Below are positions 36,625 to 49,141 of a stretch of DNA of 64,000 nt, piece by piece. This DNA is from Diplocarpon mali. Lineage: Eukaryota > Ascomycota > Leotiomycetes > Helotiales > Drepanopezizaceae. The stretch lies in the NCBI GenBank assembly GCA_024741835.1, contig JAENRP010000038.1, positions 116,020-180,019 on the forward strand, read 5' to 3'. Under the pieces are notes generated by a model. The model did no database searches, was not told the origin of the DNA, and worked only from the letters and a program-made list of their open reading frames with translations. The position numbers and the translations under genes were made by a program. Each line of letters opens with the position of its first letter. Positions within the stretch are counted from its first letter, which is position 1.

Positions 36625-37092
36625 TCAATGTAAAGTAGGATCATCACAAAACAACACCGCAACCCCATTCTCGACACCCTCGTCGTCCCTCAACCTCTTC
36701 TCCCCTTCTATGCCCCCATCCTCCCCTGCATTCTTAAACAACTTCCCATACACCTCTCTCTTCCCCAAGTTTCTCTCCCACACCTCTACCACCGCATCTA
36801 TCGATTTCCTGCCAGACCTGACACAGGTCTCGCAGCAGCAGTTGCTATGGATACAAATGAGTCTGCGCAATCGCTTGACCCAGGGAGTGCTGCACGGAAG
36901 ACGGTGGTACTCGATGTAGACGATCAACGTGATGAGGGTCGTAGGTAGAATGATCGAGAGAGAGATGACTAGGAGGACGAGGAGGTGTGTTTTGAGGATG
37001 GAGGGCGACTTTGGCGGCTGAGCTCTCGAGGGTGCCGGGGCCTCGGAGAAGCCGAGAAGGAGCGAGAGGAACTCGGAGAGGAAAGTTGGCAT
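36625..37092 (-). CDS. Possible small single-pass membrane protein
   Basis: Single-exon frame of 155 codons starting at ATG 37092. It has a Ser/Pro-rich N-terminus, one strong hydrophobic segment (residues about 36-58, LLVLLVISLSIILPTTLITL) and a hydrophilic, charged C-terminal half with a CCCETC cysteine cluster. No family is recognised. Length and composition make it better than the shadow frames around it, but without homology it remains tentative. Confidence 0.4.
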   Translation of the reverse strand: MPTFLSEFLSLLLGFSEAPAPSRAQPPKSPSILKTHLLVLLVISLSIILPTTLITLIVYIEYHRLPCSTPWVKRLRRLICIHSNCCCETCVRSGRKSIDAVVEVWERNLGKREVYGKLFKNAGEDGGIEGEKRLRDDEGVENGVAVLFCDDPTLH

Positions 37093-38795
37093 TTTTGATG
37101 GGGCTTTTAGGGGTGATTCTAAGTGTCTGTATGAGCGCCTGTATTTAAGATATGTACAAATCGGTTGGCTCTGACTTGGAGAGACTTACAAGCGTGCGGA
37201 GTACGAACTCGAGGGGAGACTGTAGGTTAGAGGCTTCGTTGAACGACTGATCTCGTACTTTCGAAGTTTCTTATACGTATTTCATTCTGTCTGATTTTGG
37301 GCTGAAGAAACAGGCCAGATAGAGGATGCCAATTCCAGAGGGTTCGTATCCGAGTGAACTTCGACGAGACGTCCATTTCTCGGGACAGGCAGGCACGACG
37401 CATGCTTTTGCCATGTGGGGACATGATGATAGCTTAGATTATTCATGGTGATGCTGGAATCATCCTTTTCTCTGCGCACTTTTGCATGCAAATATACTGT
37501 GTCTTGGAGGAAGTGGCGGCCTCGATAACTGGACATGTTTGTTGTGACTAGGAGCAGGTGAAGTCATATGAAAAGGCTCTGCATACTTTAGCAGTATTTG
37601 AAAGATGGCGTCTAGATGAAAAAACTTGATACCAGAGTATATCTCAAGCCACTGGATTCATACGCGTGATCATACATATCCCTTGTGGCCACGGAGAGCC
37701 GAGATCGCGTAGGTAGCGCTGTACTGACGAATACCCTCTCCTGAGCCTGACACATGGAGCATCCTGTTTGAAGCTGCACCAATAGGAATTATCATACAAG
37801 CCCATAAACTACATATCAGGCCAAAAAATGGAGGGATTCAGAGAACAGGCGTGAAAGGAAGATCTACCAAGGCCTCTAACACCTTGACGGGAACCAGTAG
37901 CTCAGGGCTCTCTACAGTTCCAAGCACCGTCCCTTTCCACATCGCAACGCGCCAGTTGCACTTCGCATCGAAGCGGCCACGGTGGGAGGCACCGTCGCGA
38001 AAGTGAGCTTTGCTGACGCGGGTCTGAGAGCGGCTTGTTCGGTTTGTTGACCTTCTAAGCGAATCCTGCAACTAGATCGAGGCTGGACCACAAGGACCCG
38101 TGCTAGCATCATAGGGCGGGAACTTTTCACGACGGAAAGATATGATGGGACTGATTGCAGTCACCGAGCCCTCTTTGGTTTCCTGGGCCGTTGATTTCGT
38201 CGTTAATTATGGATTATCTGCTATTGCTACGCGGCTCAGGATACGACTCGGAAAGGCATACGCAGGCGTAGGATCTGAAGGGAGTATCACCGCAGGCAGT
38301 TTATGATTCCTCTATCGGCAAACCGGACCAGACAGGACTTGCCGTCCCTAAAATCCAACTTTGAGGACCGAGGTTACCTACCCCCCTCTGATAGTCACAT
38401 GACATTGACGACTTGGAAATTCGAGCGCGCAGGATTCAGAGTAGTGGCAGTTGAGTCCGTATGGTCGTGATTGATGATGGCGAAGAGCAGTACAGAGTCA
38501 TCGGCGGCTCTTGGTGCTGCTACGGGGTGGGATGGGTTCTAAGCGCCAGGCACATTTTTGAAGATGGCCACGCTAATTTAGACGCGCTGGAGAAATTTCA
38601 TAGACGAGGAAGCTACTTTCCCCCACAGTTATGCAGAGTCGAAGGCTCGTCATTCACCACGACTCTGCCGTGTCTTTAAGGAACGTCAATCGCGGCCGCG
38701 GAATTCAGCGCTCGCCACATCGCAAAACATAATTCGAGGCGCGTTGAATACGAGGGCTTGAACGGGGGAAACACGAGGCAGTGAGTAGAGGCAAG
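37093..38795. other. Intergenic, no feature seen
   Basis: Short overlapping frames only. The last part is presumably the promoter of the SNIP1/Pml1 gene. Confidence 0.5.
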
Positions 38796-39845
38796 ATGGA
38801 AAGAGGCCGCGAGAGAGACGACCGACCTCGTCGCCGTTCACGATCGGTTTCCGACGATTCGGAAGAGGAGAGACGGCGCCGCAGACGGAGGAAGGAGAGG
38901 GAGAGGGAGAGGGGGGAGAGGGGGAAGGGTAGAGCTGAAGGGGACCGAAGAAGGCGGCGATCGCGATCGCGATCACGCAGTCCTGCGCACCAATCTTCGA
39001 GGAGGGGTCACGAGGAGCGCCAGTCGAAGCACGAGAGTACGCGAGAGCGATCTCCGTATCGCAGGTCGAAGGACAGAGAGGAGAAGGGGGAGAGGGAGGG
39101 TTCGGCACCGCAGGTTGGCCGGAGGGCTCAGGGGCCTCTGCCGTCGCAGGCATCGTCGTTCCAGGCGGGCGGGAACTCGGATGGCGCAGTAGTGGTTGCG
39201 GAGGTGAAGGATAAGCAGATGCCGAACTTCAATCCTTCGGGATTGTTGGCGGCAGCGTCGAATGTGAGTGTTGGGTTCTCTCTCCAGGCTGGGTTGGCTC
39301 TGGAGGCATAGGAAAGGCTCTCCTATCAGGAAAGCGTCACGTCTTCCAAGCCAGGCTCAGCGCTGTGAATCCATCGCTTGAAAACGAAATACTGACTTTG
39401 AGCTCTCCAGTCGGTGACACAGGCTGATGGGTCGGCGATCGCGCTCAAGTATCACGAACCCGCCGAGGCGCGGAAACCGCCTGCGAGGGACGAGTGGAAG
39501 TTGTTCGTGTTCAAGGGGGAGGAAATCTTGGAGACGATCAATCTCGGCCTGCGGAGTTGCTGGTTAGTGGGCAAGGAAGTGGCTGTCGTCGATTTACCCG
39601 CCGAGCATCCAAGTGTCAGTCGCCAGCACGCAGTCTTCCAGTTTCGGCATATCGAAAAGAAGAACGAGTTTGGAGACAAGACGGGCCGAGTCAAGCCGTA
39701 TATTCTTGACCTGGAATCGGCCAATGGGACGATGCTCAACAAGGAGATGATCCCGCCCAGTCGGTATCTGGAGTTGAGGGATAAGGACTTGATTCAGTTT
39801 GGCCATAGCACGAGGGAGTACGTGTTAATGCTGTCCAAGGCTTGA
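38796..39845 (+). CDS. pml1: FHA-domain RES-complex protein, SNIP1/Pml1 family
   Basis: Two exons, 38796-39263 and 39411-39845, give 300 residues. Donor GTGAGT and acceptor CTCCAG restore ASNSVTQADG. The ATG at 38796 (MERGRERDD) is chosen over an upstream in-frame GTG. The first half is an Arg/Ser/Glu-rich low-complexity domain with RSRSRSRS runs, typical of splicing factors. The second half is an FHA phosphopeptide-binding domain: CWLVGKE, the SVSRQHAVF serine-histidine pair, LDLESANGTMLN and LIQFGHSTREYVLM. SNIP1 and yeast Pml1 act in the RES complex on pre-mRNA retention and splicing in the nucleus. Confidence 0.92.
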
Positions 39846-41768
39846 AAAGCGCGACATCTCGGTGTCATGACTATCAGATACGCGAAGTATCTCAGGGCGG
39901 TACATCAATTCCGCATTCTCTGCCATCTCCAATGCACCGTCGTCTCCCATGGTCTCACAGCGTGTCACTGAAGAAGCCAAGTCCTCTGCAGTTACTTTGG
40001 AAAAGGCGAGGACAACAGCGATGCCCAGTCTATTTGAGAATCGTTGGGGAAAGCGCGGATCTGGGAGTCTTTGACGAGGTCTCACTTGTGTGTACAGCCG
40101 TCATTCATGCGTGTGTACGAGGAAATGTCCGGCTCAGGTGTCACCCAACGGCGAGGCCCGGTTGCCCCCCGAAGCCCAAGTCCCGCGCTACAATGTCGCA
40201 AAAGCTGGGGAATAATCACACATGTGAATCGGCGTGTTCGCGGATGACCCGAGTCATACCGTACAGTTCGCCTTGGTGGTACAGCCCAGCCACGGTCATG
40301 TAGTGTCCTCGCCTTGGATGTACAGCCTCATGTTTACCGACTTCGGTATCACCCACGCATCCCACGCGAGCTAGCCTACCTGTGCTTCTCGGTCACAGCG
40401 AGGATGTGCCTCTGCCATCCCCCGCACCGTGGCCCGGTTACTCGGCGCACCCCTGAGGCGCTTTTCCCGTCGCTCGACCTCTCATGCGAATGCCACAACT
40501 TCTCTCAAGCCACCTAGCAATAGGATTGGAGGACTAGCGCTCGGCGAGGCATTCAAGACCGGCGCTGCACTCTGTTATGTCCGTTGCGGGTGCGGATCCA
40601 CGGTGTTGTCCAGGAGGTCGAATGCGGTGGGCTTGAGCCTCAAGTCTGCCCCGGACACTCCCAGGCGCCTCCAGAGGGCGCCAGAAGGAAAGCCGGGTGT
40701 ACATGCAGGAAGCAGCGGCATCCGGACATGTTTCAAGCAACGCTCTCCTATGCAACGCAAGGCGTGCGCGGAAGTGCCGTGCGATGCGTCTCATGGCCAC
40801 GAGCGAACATGATGCGCCAAATCCGAGTGCCACCACGAGGGGGATGTCTCTCCCCGAGCTGCACGCTCCGTCCGGAATTCGAGATTCGCAGCGAGGGGAT
40901 GAGGGAGACGGTGCAAGTGTCTGCCGCAACACCAAGTTCATGGCTGCTGGTGCCGCTGGCGCAATGTGCACGCCGTCATGCCTGTCGGCACCCCCTGTGG
41001 CGTTGTGGCGTTGTGTCGCTGTGGCGCTGTGGCGCTGTGGCTGATGCCGGCAGCCCCCTGGACCTGCCGACCTGCCGACCCTCCACCCTCCTCGGCGACA
41101 CAGCCCGCCGGACGCTCATGCGCAGCCGCCATCCAGCTCGGCTCAGCTCAGCTGACCGGCTCATCAGTCATCACGTGTTGCGTTCCCTTGTCATCAGCCA
41201 TAGCAGCTCTTCGCTATATGCCCTCGTACCTCGACATCCCCTCGCACCTCAACATCTCCTCTCACCCCCCTCCCACCCTCGCCCCCATCTCAACTCTCTC
41301 CAGGGCCCATCGATCTTCGCCCCCCCCCTGCGGTGGTGAATCCTGTGGCGCACGAGTTGCCGCTGTCCCCCGTGTGACCGACTGCCTCCTATGCGCGTGC
41401 CACCTTCACACCGGGCTTCACACTGGCCTGGAGCCCACCGAGCTCTCCAACCGTTCCTCCGAAATAAAAGACTCGTCAGGCAGCCAGCCATGGCCCTCTC
41501 TACGTCCCTGACCTCTCTGTCGCCGTGCAAGCTCTGTGTCCCTCACTCGCACCATGCGCGCGACACCGGGTCATCTCCGCATACTCATATATCGAAGCTG
41601 CGTCTACGCCTGGGTGCAGAGGCCGGCTACCACAGGGATAGGAGAGGCAGGATCAAGAGCTCGCAGCAAGAGTTCGAAGCGCCCGGAGAATCTGAAGCGC
41701 AAGCATGGTATGTACTCGCAGCTGTCCCCCGCGGATCCGGGTACTGTGGGCGGGCGAGAGCAGAGCTG
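39846..41768. other. Intergenic, no convincing gene
   Basis: GC-rich DNA with many overlapping shadow frames. It contains an 8-bp repeat (TGTGGCGY, six copies at 40996-41043) and a C-rich stretch near 41260-41330. The last part is presumably the promoter and leader of the lipase-NB-ARC gene. Confidence 0.5.
40996..41043. repeat. 8-bp tandem repeat TGTGGCGY, six copies
   Basis: Six adjacent 8-bp units with single-base variants, ending TGTGGCTG. Located about 750 bp upstream of the lipase-NB-ARC start codon. Confidence 0.85.
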
Positions 41769-44700
41769 ATGGATTCCACGCAGGGCTCCGCGATCAATCC
41801 CGGCGACATCAAGCGTTACGAGGTGACCGAGGTGTACTGCCATCCCCGGGCCAGAGTCGACATCGTCCTCGTCCATGGCCTCAATGGGAACCCGCGAAAC
41901 ACGTGGACGGCGCCGAACGGCGTCTTCTGGCCGAGCCAGCTCCTGCCGGCGTCGCTCAAGGCGTGGCAGGCGCGGATCCTGGTGTATGGGTATAATGCAG
42001 ACGTCTATACTTTTGGGAGTGGGAAGGGAGGGCCGAGGTATGTCGTTTTCATTGGGTATATGGATCGTCTGGCTCACAGACGATATGGATGTGTGGACAT
42101 GCGGAGGAGATGTTGACTCTTCTTTTTCCACGTCCGGGGGATTTATCGATACCTTCACATCGAGGCTAGGTAGATTCTCCTGTACCGAGGCGTTCTGACA
42201 GGTATCAGTTCCGACATGATCCACCAGCACGCACAAACCCTGCTTACCAACCTGGCCTTGGAACGAAAGAGCGAGGAGGTGCAGGAGCATCCCATCATTT
42301 GGGTGGCCCACAGCTTGGGCGGAATACTGGTCAAGCGAGCCCTGGAGCTCTCATTCGATCTCCAAGGGCATCACGACGACGACCTGCGGTCCATCTTCGT
42401 CTCGACGTTCGGAATCATCTTCCTAGGAACACCCCATACTGGAGCCGACCCTGCCAAGTGGGGGCTGATGCTCCAGGGCATGGTCAGCGCCCTGGTCCCC
42501 AAGAAGCTGTTTGAGACCCACTCGCAACTTATCAAGACGCTGCAGAACAACAACGAGATCCTGCAGAATATCAACCTTCGCTTCCTCGACCTCTACCCCA
42601 ATCGTCTCCGGGTATGCATGGTCCACGAAGGACATCCTACGGATCTGAAAGGGACGAAGCAACTCATCGTCGACCAGGCAGCCGCCAGTCCTCAGCTTCC
42701 CGACGTGCAGTATTTTGGCATCGAAGCGACCCATTCGGGCATGTGCAAGTTCGACAGCAAGAATGCGCCCGGCTTTACCAACGTCTCGGTCACGCTCCGC
42801 TCGTGGGTTCAGGAATGTCCGGACTTTATCCAGACGCGGTGGGAGGCGGAGAGGATGTTGAGACGGCAGAAGAGGGAGGATGAGATTGCTCAGCTGCAGC
42901 GGCTGGTAGGTGACTCCATTGCGAGGAGATCTTAGAGCTGCTGCTGACGAGCAGCAGTCAGGACTGTTGCCGGGGACTCCGCAGATGAGCTCTCGCAACA
43001 CGCCTGGTAGGTCATCCCGTCCGTATCCCGCACAGCGACGCGAGATGTTTCAAGGCCCTCCAACCCCTCGCCTAGAGAGCTAGGGGGTCGTCTCTGGCGT
43101 GTTTCTGTTGATTTTTCCCTTTCAGATTCAAGAATGGCAAATCTGCTTCGCTTCCGGTGGCTTTGGCGTCTGCTTATTTTCCGCGTGGAGGGACCGGGCT
43201 GATTTACCTCGTAGAGCCCGAGTCGGTATATAGCTCAATGATCATAGCGAAATCAACCATCAGCATCGCACCCGTTGAGCCCGAGCAAGACGCTCCGTAT
43301 TTTATAAAACCATCCGGCTTCCGTCCCAACTCGCTCTTCATCGGTCGAGAGGCCGAGCTAGAGCAGATGCATAGGATGCTCTTCGACAAGAAGAAGCGCG
43401 CCGACGGCACATCTGCTGTTCTGTTGCAGTCCCTCCCCGGAGGGGGCAAGACGCATCTGGCGCGGCAGTATGTCTACAACCACAGAGACGACTTTCCCGG
43501 CGGTATCTTCTGGCTCCGAGCTAAGAGCGAGACCGAACTCGCCGCCGGGTTCTGGGACATTGCGCGCAGAGCAGCCTTGAAGCATCTCGTCGGCACGGAA
43601 GACGAGGGCTCGCTGGAGGATCCAGGCCAGTTCATCGACATGGTTCGCAAGTGGCTCGACAACCGCCACGAGTGGCTCCTGGTACTCGACGGTATCCACT
43701 TTACCGACTCGGCGGCCCTGTGGAAGTTCATCCCGGACAGTACTGATACGAGCCTCATCTACACCTCGACACAGAAGTCAGTCATCGGAGATCATCACTA
43801 CATGAATCCGCAGCTGATCAAGCTTCCACTCCTCTCTGCTAGGGAGGCCCAGAGAGCCTTGCTTCTTGAGCTCGGGAGGACGGAGCCGTTCGCCAAGGAC
43901 GACTTGCGATATTCCATGGAGCTGGTGCAGTCGATGGGCTTCTTGCCCGTGGTCATCCACGCTGTCGCGCAGCGGCTCAAGACGACGGACGAGCCCCTCA
44001 GCAAGTTCGCCCGGCACTATTCCGCAGAGCCCAAGCTGCGAGGTCTCGGGACCTATCGAGCTGTGGTTGACCAGTTGAAAGCCCAAGGGGCCGAGGAAGC
44101 GTTGAATCTCGTCAACATCCTCTGTTTCTTCAGCCAACACATCCCGGTTGAGATGGTCTCCCTCGGCCTGAAAACCCTCGACGTCCCAGTCAAAGCCTAC
44201 GAGCCGGTCTCGGGAAACTCGCTCAACAACACCTTCAAGATCCTCAACGCCTTTGCACTCATCGATCGGAATGAGCACGAGACCGAGATCCACTCATCGC
44301 TGAGCTCGAAAGGCAGCCGCAACATGCTTGCCGATAACGTGGACGTCATCCGGCTGCACAGTGTCGTGCAAGGCTTCTTCGCCGATACGCTGCATGCCGA
44401 CGGGACGCTCCTCGCCTGGCTCGATCGCGCGGCCAGGGTCTTCTGTTGTTCCTACGACATGGCGAGCGAGCGCATTTCCCGCAAGCCCAACGCCGGGCTG
44501 GTGGAAGATTATCGGCTGTACGAGATCCACGGGATCAGGATCAAGGAGCACCTAACCAAGCATACTTCCAAGCGTCTATCGAGAGAACAAAAGCAAACCA
44601 TGAAAGAGGCAGACGAGATGTTGGACTTGCGTCTGCGAGCGATCAAGGCGGAGATTGATCGCAAGACACCTGAATCGTCCCATGTCATCGCGAGGGGCAG

Positions 44701-46204
44701 GCCAGAGCAGTTCCAGCATTCGATCTTTGACCGCTCGAGCAGCTCATCGGATACAGGCCCGGAGACGCCGGGCGTGTGTGATGGCCTCCGGTTGAGGGTC
44801 TCCCCGTGGGGCATGGAGACTGGAAAGGACCAGCACCACTCTCCTTCAAGCCTGACGCGAGACACCGACTACATCCGCTATCTCGATGCGACGCGCATGG
44901 CTCACTTCCCGGTATATATGCCTGAGGACCCTGGGTACGACAGCGACGGAGAAGAGCTGGTCGCCGTGACGACCCAGCCATCTCCGCGGACCGTCTTTCC
45001 AGACCGGGTGAGTTCCGAGAGACCGTGGGAAGGGAACAGGACTAGACGACTGCGCCGGGCAGAGCCGTTACGGTCACATCGAAGAGTCAAGAATCTGAAC
45101 GTGTCACGATACCGAGACACTGCTGGGGCGTTTCGAGCCATGAGCGCAATCGGCCCCAGACTAAGCGGCGATAATGCTCAGGGCTACTTGCATGGAAGTT
45201 CCTCTCGGGCCCAATCCAGGGCCTGGCTATCTGCCCCATCAGGTGCTGAGGTTTCGCTCGCACACATCAGTCGGAAGAGTCCTCCACCAGCCAGGGGCGA
45301 AAGTATGACCCAGGATCGACGACCACCCTCTCTCAAGCCTGTCCATGGGAGTCATCCGACGTTAGGTCTCTCGTCCTACGCTGCTGCTGTTGCTGGCCCT
45401 ACACGAGATACGATCTTGGGGCTGAGAGAGCTGGTGCACCCTACCGAGCCGATAGTCAGCGAGACCGAGAGCATGGCATCTCTGGAACGGCCCAACAGCT
45501 CGGCGGTGGAGTCTCTTCAAAAGATCCCACTCACGCCTGTAACCATGCCTCCTTACCCCCCATCTCCCCCTATCGCCTCTGCTTGCAACAGTCAATACCT
45601 CCCAGCCGACGCTCTCAGCTCTCAGCATCATCTCTTACTGGGCTTCGAGCCCTTCCCACCGACAATATACCCCAGGCTCGAGGGTCTCCCGCCCATGGAA
45701 AGCCCCTCCAACTCGCCGCGCACCCCTCATCGGCTGTCGTCTCAGCGAGAGGGAGAAACCCCCCTGGAACCCACGCCCGCGCCCAGTTTTCTCTCGCGCT
45801 CTCATACGAGCGAGACAAACCTGCACATCCAGATCCTCTCGCTCTCCACGCCTAGTATCCCCGTCCAGCGCCCGCGCTCAACCTCGACGGATGCGCGTGC
45901 GGGTGCGTACTACCCCGGCAGACCGGAGCTCGCTGATGGGGAAGCGGGCGGCGGGTATGCGAGCCAACCCATGTCGAGAGAGGCATCCGGGCAGTCGGGC
46001 CTCCAGACTGACCGGAGGGAGAGGAGACGACCCAGTGTTGCGGCGACGGAACCTCAGCCGAGACTGCCCGGCTTCAGTCCGAGGGTTGCGCCGACTGGCT
46101 TTGGCTACTCTGCGTGGGAAAGCATGAGGCTCTGGGAAATCGCGCGTGAGAGTGCTGAGGGAGGGGAACGGGAGGATTACGGGAGGGGGGGCGGAGGGTA
46201 TTAG
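41769..46204 (+). CDS. STAND (NLR-like) protein: SesB-type alpha/beta hydrolase plus NB-ARC
   Basis: Exon 1 is 41769-42037. Exon 2 starts at 42209 and runs to about 42907, and the last long exon ends at 46204. One or two introns between about 42907 and 43250 could not be fixed. The N-terminal hydrolase has VDIVLVHGLNGNPRNTW (oxyanion region), WVAHSLGGILVKRAL (nucleophile Ser) and ATHSGMCKF (catalytic His), as in fungal SesB/LipA-type effector domains. The NTPase has a Walker A (LPGGGKTHLARQYVY) and Walker B (EWLLVLDGI). It is followed by a helical ARC-like part with the RLHSVVQGFF motif. Then come a charged helical segment and about 500 residues of Ser/Pro-rich disordered tail; no WD40, ankyrin or clear TPR repeats are seen. 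Such proteins are candidates for fungal nonself recognition and incompatibility; that role is inferred. Confidence 0.82.
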
Positions 46205-47974
46205 GCGCGCGGGTAAGGGTGGGGAGGAGTAGGTTGGAGGTTGTCAGAGGGAGACTGAGAAGGGGGCGAGGGCTCCAGAAGCAAGGTAGGAAGAAGGAGA
46301 AGGGTAGAAGAAGACAGCGGGGGGCAGAATATGTAATATTATAGAAGCCTAGGAATATATATGGCTTGATCTTGATGGAATACAAAACTCGCCGATGATT
46401 CAGAATGGAAAACGAAAACGAATATAGCATGGCAGAGGCGTAGTCTTTCTTTGAAGGGGGGGGGAAGGACCCCTCCCACATCCTCAGAGGCCCGAGACAA
46501 TACAGTATAGACAGCTTCTCCGAAGCGTTGAGCGCCGCGGTTACTGCAGGGCGCTTGCAAGAGTCGCGGGAGTTTTGCGCAGAGCTCACGCGGATACTGA
46601 TCGTTGATGCCATGGTAGCCAGAGACTGTGCGGCATCAGCTTGCGCGGGGAGTGTGATCTCGGGGGTGGACTCTGCGTGCACTCGTCTCCCGATTCCAAG
46701 TCCATCAAGAGCATGTGCGGATGGGATGGTGTCGCGCTGCTCCACCAATGCTTCGCGGCGTATCTCCCAAGATCCCCGTGCTGGGAAGACAGCCCGCGAC
46801 TTGATGTGCGTGGATTCGCCGATCGCTTCAGCGTTCTCTCCCGGGTCGTTGCTGTGCTCCAGCAGTGTCCTCGTCGTTGGCGTTGTTTTGCTTCCACCTC
46901 GTAGCCGGCTCGCTTGCCTCGCCTGGGCGCTTCCCTCCACTGAGCCCAGCGGGGCGAGTCTTCCGACGTGAATGAAGCAGCTCAAGCGGAGCTTCAGTGG
47001 GTTGCTATACCCCCGAGCTTGGTGGCTGCTGCCGAGACGTCGTGGAGCCGTTGGTCTTGGGGAATGGGGTTCGTAGGATGGAGACTTGGCCAAGTCTCCC
47101 GTCTGGTATCAAGGCCCTCGGGATGAGTAAAGCGAGCGTCGCGTCGGACATCCTCATCGTCAGAGTTCTGGGTGCAGCAAGACCGCCAGCGTCAGAGCAT
47201 GTGGGGGCACCGGAGCAGATACCGTCTCGAAGACATTTGATAAAGAGCCGGAGTCACGAACATCTCGAACAGGTCCTAAGCTGAGGTGCGATACCAGGAT
47301 GCAGTAGGTATGCGAGCATCGGATCATATGTGTTTACTCTTGTGTGAGAAGTGGACCTGGTGAAGAATTTCAAGGGAGAGTCTCGGTGGGACTTCCGAGA
47401 GACTCGAAAGACTTGACGCTGTTACTGATGGAACGACTGCGCGATACTCATCCGACATTGCCCCAGGGATGTAGTCATAGAGCTAGAGCTTGGTGCTTCT
47501 GTTCAAGTTTCGAGGAAGCTGATACTCGTGGCTTATGAAGGAATAAAACACGGATGCGAAATATGACGAGCGCTTCATTTCAGGACAAGTGCGGCAGTGT
47601 CGGGCGTAGTTCATGAAGAAAATCTGAGAGGAAGATGCAAAGTTGCAGACTCAGAGGTCTTTCGAGTCGTGGAGCTGTAAGCGCTCACACATAGCCCTGG
47701 CCTGAGAGGTACCGGCACCACTACTCTGCTGAGACATGTTGCGATTCAATGCTAAAGACTGACGTTGAAGATGTAGACGTACCGACGATTCCGAAGAATG
47801 CCGATCAGTGGTTTTCCCAGGCAAGCAAACGACTCGCCTTGAGTAGCACCATCAACAACCAGCAGCGTCGCGACGGCTCAGAGTTGTCACCTCACCATGG
47901 AATACGCAGCTTATACCAAGGCTTGAACTTCACTCGACTTGGACGAAAATACTGCCTCGAGAGTCTCAATTGTG
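46205..47974. other. Intergenic between convergent genes, no convincing gene
   Basis: Lies between the 3' ends of the lipase-NB-ARC gene (plus) and TSR3 (minus). A minus-strand frame of 339 codons overlaps the NB-ARC 3' end and has a chance-like composition. No domain was recognised. Confidence 0.45.
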
Positions 47975-49141
47975 CTACCATTTCTTTGGAGCTCCAACAA
48001 TTGACCTAGAGAAGACAGCACTAGCAAGCGGCACCTCCTTGCTCCTTTCCTTCGCCTTGATGCCTATCCGATCCGTCACCGGCGTAGCATCGATGATGTT
48101 ATCAAAATCATCATCATCCCCGTTATCTGAGTCGGGTTCAATATCCGAGTCAACCGCCAAAGCTGGCCGGGTTATCTTTTCGGGCTTCTTTTTGGTGCTG
48201 GTGTCTTGAGGATTGGAGAACGGCTTGGCGGCGAGAACCTTACGTCTCAGCTCGGCCATCTCCTCTTCGTCATCCTCGTCATCGGAGAGCTCGAACGGGT
48301 CTCGTTCTTCTTCCCGCTCGGTGTTTTCGGTTTTTGGCGACCTCTTGCCTAAGTATATCCCGTCGGCCTCTCCCTCGCCGTCCTCGCCGTCCTCGCCATC
48401 TGTGTCTTCGTCGTCGGAGCTGACGGGGGCTCGATGGTTTGAGTTTCCACCCTTCCACATATCCGTCTCTGGTCCGTTTTCGCCGTTTCCTCTGCTTTCT
48501 GCATACTCCTTCTCCAACCTTGCCATCCACAACTCTTGTGCCTTCTTGATCTCCGCTTCATCTTTGCAAGCCGCGTACCTCTTGAGAATAGACGAATTGA
48601 TCTCGAGGAAAGCCTCTCCGTACGTGAACGGCGCCAGGATCTGCTCGGCCCAGTCAGGGTGTCCGCATATGAAGAATGCCGCGGCCAGCGCCTCGACGCA
48701 ATTCAACCTCCACGGCTTGCCATAGTTGACACTATTCGCGGCAACAAGGTATGGTAACAGTCTCTCGCACTTCCCCCCGATCTTTGGCCACGGCACTTCC
48801 GCGATCCTGGCCCACGAGCATTCCACCACCGCTGCTCCGTACTGATCCATGAGCTCGCGGTCCGCCGGGGAGATGGTCTGCTTCGCGTTCGGACTGATGA
48901 TGACTCCAGAATGTTTCTGCCCCACGTGAAGCTCGCGCATGAGTCCTTGCCTCATGAGTTTCTTCCCCGAGCATCTTTTCGGATCGCAGTGTCCTAGATC
49001 CCAGCAGGCAGCCTTGAAGGAGGGGCGAGATGCGGGGTGCTCGTCCTCGTCGCCATCGGGGCGCGGGCCTTGTCTTCGGGGCGCGTTGCTGTGTCTCTTC
49101 CCTCCTCGAGACGAAAAGCCATCTTTCTTGTGCCGTACCAT
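47975..49141 (-). CDS. TSR3: 18S rRNA aminocarboxypropyltransferase TSR3
   Basis: Single exon, 388 residues. Transfers the 3-amino-3-carboxypropyl group from S-adenosylmethionine to the hypermodified m1acp3-psi base of 18S rRNA, late in 40S maturation in the cytoplasm. The N-terminal RLI-like motif ACWDLGHCDPKRCSGKKL is followed by the catalytic core: ISPADRELMDQYGAAVVECSW, the RLLPYLVAANSVNYGKPWRL block and NCVEALAAAFFICGH, then APFTYGEAFLEIN. These are near-diagnostic of TSR3. The C-terminal 150 residues are an acidic Asp/Glu-rich disordered tail, as in other fungal members. It is transcribed away from the GGA gene across a 272-bp shared upstream region. Confidence 0.95.
   Translation of the reverse strand: MVRHKKDGFSSRGGKRHSNAPRRQGPRPDGDEDEHPASRPSFKAACWDLGHCDPKRCSGKKLMRQGLMRELHVGQKHSGVIISPNAKQTISPADRELMDQYGAAVVECSWARIAEVPWPKIGGKCERLLPYLVAANSVNYGKPWRLNCVEALAAAFFICGHPDWAEQILAPFTYGEAFLEINSSILKRYAACKDEAEIKKAQELWMARLEKEYAESRGNGENGPETDMWKGGNSNHRAPVSSDDEDTDGEDGEDGEGEADGIYLGKRSPKTENTEREEERDPFELSDDEDDEEEMAELRRKVLAAKPFSNPQDTSTKKKPEKITRPALAVDSDIEPDSDNGDDDDFDNIIDATPVTDRIGIKAKERSKEVPLASAVFSRSIVGAPKKW

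Noticed and set aside
41391..41768. An upstream exon for the lipase-NB-ARC protein joined by GTATGT (41707) and CACGCAG (41783)
   Set aside because: Neither open upstream frame stays in phase with the hydrolase frame through that intron, so ATG 41769 was preferred.
46074..47093. 339-codon minus-strand frame overlapping the NB-ARC gene end
   Set aside because: Chance-like composition, no domain, and it overlaps the well-supported 3' end of the plus-strand gene.
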